Shown here one piece after another: positions 4,092 to 5,890 of a stretch of DNA of 5,890 nucleotides (its first letter is position 1; each line of letters opens with the position of its first letter). The stretch lies in contig JAMCWS010000359.1 in the NCBI GenBank assembly GCA_023480605.1, forward strand, positions 1 through 5,890, written 5' to 3'. The notes below the pieces were generated by a model. It searched no databases. It was not told where the DNA came from and saw only the letters and a list, made by a program, of their open reading frames with translations. Source of the stretch: a bacterium (GTDB lineage Bacteria; Sumerlaeota; Sumerlaeia; MVZB01). A program made the translations under genes and the position numbers.

Positions 4092-5756
4092 ATGATGGAT
4101 TATCGTTCGAAAGCTCTTGTGGCGCTCCTGCTGCCCTTCCTGGCGGCCGCGGCGGGGTGTTTTGGCCCGCTGGCCAAACGCCTGGCCGACAAGGAAACCT
4201 ACCCGATCATCGCTGAAAAGGAACGCGCGGCGCTGGGCAAGTCATCCCCGTTCACGATCGAGCCGACCACCGGCACCCTCACCCGGCGCGTGCTCGAAAA
4301 GGCCGGCACCTCGGCCGACATGCTGAGCACCTCGGGGTTGAAAGTCACCATGGCCGACGTGCTGGAACTGGCCATCGACAACAGCCGCGATTACCAGACC
4401 CGCAAGGAAAACCTTTACCTGTCGGCCCTCAGCCTGACCGACGCCCGCCACGAGTTCTCGCCGATCTTTTCGGGATCGGTCTCGGCGCGAGCGACACGCC
4501 GCCCCAGCGGGGCCACGGGCATCGAGCGATTCGGCGAAGTCGTCTCGGACGTGGCCGTCACGAAGCTGTTCGCCACCGGAGCGCGCATCACGGTGGGGCT
4601 GACCAACGACTTCCTGCGCGTCTACTCGTCGCCGGAGAGCCACTCGGCCACCGGCACGCTGGCGGCCTCCCTCGTCCAGCCGCTGCTTCAGGGGGCGGGA
4701 CCGCTGGTCACGCTGGAAAACCTGACCCAGGCCGAGCGCAACGTCATTTACGCCGTCCGCACGTTCGCCCGTTATCAGAAGAACTTCATCGTCGACCGGG
4801 TGTCGGACTACTACCGCCTGCTCCAGGCCTATGACGAGATCGAAAACGAATATCAGTCCTATCAGCGCCTGGTGGTCAACCGCCAGCGGGCCGAGGCGCT
4901 CCAGCGCGAGGAGCGGCTGGCGGCCTTCGAGGTCGACCAGGCCCATCAGGACGAGATTTCGGCCAAGAATCGCTGGATCAACGCCCGCACCACTTACGCC
5001 CTGCTGCTCGACCAGTTCAAACTCAATCTGGGCCTGCCCATCGAACTGAACATTCAGCCCGACATGAGTGAACTGGAGCGGTTGCGCAAACTCTACGAGA
5101 ACGGCCTCATCGAACTGGCCGTGCCGCTGGAGGCGGCGCAGGGCCTGGCCCTGACCAACCGCCTGGACCTGCTCACGGCCCGGGAGAGTGTCGTCGACGT
5201 GGGCCGGCGGATGGGCATTGCCGAGAACGCGCTGCTGCCGGCGCTGGACCTGACGCTCAACGCGTCGCTGCCTTCCGAGGGCAACGACCAGTCCCTGAAC
5301 TTCAGTTGGGACGATCGGACTTACGGCGGGCGGCTCGATCTGGAGTTGCCGCTGGACCGTAAAAGCGAACGCAACGACTACCGGCGGGCCGTGATCGACT
5401 TCGAGCAGGGCGTGCGCGAGGCGGACCAGTTGCGCAATCAAATCCTGGTCGAGGTGCGCGATTCATACAATACCGTCGACAAGACGCGCCAGAATTACGA
5501 CATCCAACTGGCCAGCCTCAAACTGGCCGAAAAACGCGTCGACAACGTGCAGTTGCTGCTCGACGTGGGGCGCGAGGGTGTCAGCATCCGCGACCAGCTC
5601 GATGCCGAGTCGTCGCTACGCGACGCCCGCAACTCGTTGACCCAGGTGCTTGTCACTTACACGATCGCGCGGCTGCAATTTTACAAGTCCATCGAATCTT
5701 TGGAAATTGACGAAAAGGGAATGTGGAATGAAAACCCCAAGCACGCAAAACTCTAA
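4092..5756 (+). CDS. TolC-family outer-membrane efflux lipoprotein
   Basis: This 554-residue protein belongs to the outer membrane efflux protein (OEP/TolC) family, whose trimers form the exit duct of tripartite efflux pumps and type I secretion systems. Residues 1-23 form a lipoprotein signal: K7, hydrophobic VALLLPFLAAAA, then A-A-G-C with Cys23 as the likely lipidation site. After a variable region, two related alpha/beta repeats follow. The first covers roughly 108-320, with a beta-barrel strand pair near FSGSVSARATRR, the LVQPLLQGAGP turn and a long heptad-rich helix ending at FKLNLGLP. The second covers roughly 360-540, with LTARESVVDVGRRMGIAENALLPALDLTLNASLP, LELPLDRKSERNDYRRA and a helix through AEKRVDNVQLLLDVGREGVSIRDQLDAESSLRDARNSL. 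The length is slightly above typical TolC/OprM. The start is one of two adjacent ATGs (4092, 4095) without a visible SD. The next gene overlaps its end and encodes an adaptor, so they form an operon. Substrate unknown. Confidence 0.93.
   Translation: MMDYRSKALVALLLPFLAAAAGCFGPLAKRLADKETYPIIAEKERAALGKSSPFTIEPTTGTLTRRVLEKAGTSADMLSTSGLKVTMADVLELAIDNSRDYQTRKENLYLSALSLTDARHEFSPIFSGSVSARATRRPSGATGIERFGEVVSDVAVTKLFATGARITVGLTNDFLRVYSSPESHSATGTLAASLVQPLLQGAGPLVTLENLTQAERNVIYAVRTFARYQKNFIVDRVSDYYRLLQAYDEIENEYQSYQRLVVNRQRAEALQREERLAAFEVDQAHQDEISAKNRWINARTTYALLLDQFKLNLGLPIELNIQPDMSELERLRKLYENGLIELAVPLEAAQGLALTNRLDLLTARESVVDVGRRMGIAENALLPALDLTLNASLPSEGNDQSLNFSWDDRTYGGRLDLELPLDRKSERNDYRRAVIDFEQGVREADQLRNQILVEVRDSYNTVDKTRQNYDIQLASLKLAEKRVDNVQLLLDVGREGVSIRDQLDAESSLRDARNSLTQVLVTYTIARLQFYKSIESLEIDEKGMWNENPKHAKL
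5715..5720 (+). promoter_or_regulatory. RBS of the adaptor gene, inside the tolC-like gene
   Basis: AAGGGA lies 7 nt upstream of the ATG at 5728, within the last codons of the tolC-like gene. It supports that start and translational coupling. Confidence 0.5.
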
Positions 5757-5890
5757 TCGAGTGCCGGCGCACTCGGCTTCCCAGCCCCGCCGCGGCGGGT
5801 TGGTGTTCAAACTGGTGGCCGCCGTGGGCATTCTGGCCGTGGCCGGCCTGGGGTACACCTTCCTGCGCGGCCAGTCGAAATCGCCCGGGG
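5728..5890 (+). CDS. Membrane-fusion (HlyD/AcrA-type) adaptor, N-terminal fragment
   Basis: The frame opens at ATG 5728, in the +1 frame relative to the tolC-like gene and overlapping its last 29 bp, and stays open to the window end (54 residues). The translation has a polar, Ser/Pro/Gln-rich N-terminus of about 22 residues. An R-R-G-G boundary follows, then a single hydrophobic segment of about 22 residues (LVFKLVAAVGILAVAGLGYTFL, residues 25-46) and R-G-Q-S-K. This is the topology of an inner-membrane-anchored periplasmic adaptor: short cytoplasmic tail, one membrane helix, periplasmic body. The lipoyl and hairpin domains lie beyond the window, so the family is inferred from the anchor and from the position directly after a tolC-like gene. 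It could also be another single-pass protein of the same operon. AAGGGA upstream supports the start. The pump gene (RND or MacB-type ABC) is expected further downstream. Confidence 0.72.
   Translation, partial: MKTPSTQNSNRVPAHSASQPRRGGLVFKLVAAVGILAVAGLGYTFLRGQSKSPG

Noticed and set aside
4242..5441. 399-residue open frame on the minus strand opposite the tolC-like gene
   Set aside because: It mirrors a clear TolC-family gene. The translation has no family motif and carries the Val/Gln/Arg bias of a shadow frame.

Overview
This is a 5.9 kb, GC-rich bacterial window. It holds four well-supported complete genes and two genes cut by the window edges. The organism looks Gram-negative, because the window encodes a TolC-type outer-membrane efflux lipoprotein followed by the start of a membrane-fusion adaptor. 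It uses the MEP isoprenoid pathway (ispF) and recycles peptidoglycan amino sugars (murQ). A sulfatase tail facing a Tat-exported sialidase-like protein is a combination common in glycan-degrading Planctomycetota/Verrucomicrobiota/Lentisphaerota-type (PVC) bacteria. That placement is inference from gene content; there is no rRNA or other phylogenetic marker here.

Layout from left to right. The C-terminal tail of a sulfatase (1-210, +) faces a Tat-signal BNR/sialidase-like gene (364-1722, -). A 427-bp divergent intergenic region follows (1723-2149). It has a plausible sigma70 promoter for each flanking gene and, between them, an odd AT-rich element of about 130 bp built from hexamer micro-repeats and a long-range inverted repeat. 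Then come ispF (2150-2647, +) and murQ (about 2835-3860, +), each apparently an independent housekeeping gene. A 231-bp gap with strong potential RNA structure and a perfect 10-bp palindrome precedes a tolC-like gene (4092-5756, +). The tolC-like gene overlaps by 29 bp a membrane-anchored adaptor gene (5728 to the window end, +).

Functionally, the left part is extracellular or periplasmic glycan handling. The middle is cytoplasmic core metabolism (2-C-methyl-D-erythritol 2,4-cyclodiphosphate synthesis and MurNAc-6-phosphate ether cleavage). The right end is the start of a tripartite efflux or type I secretion operon whose pump gene should lie just beyond the window.

I see no RNA gene, CRISPR array, transposase, phage gene or att site, and no convincing rho-independent terminator. 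The coding content is ordinary. The best candidates for a second look are non-coding: the hexamer/inverted-repeat element at 1921-2050, the inverted repeat embedded in the sialidase promoter, and the structured, SD-less leader of the tolC-like gene.
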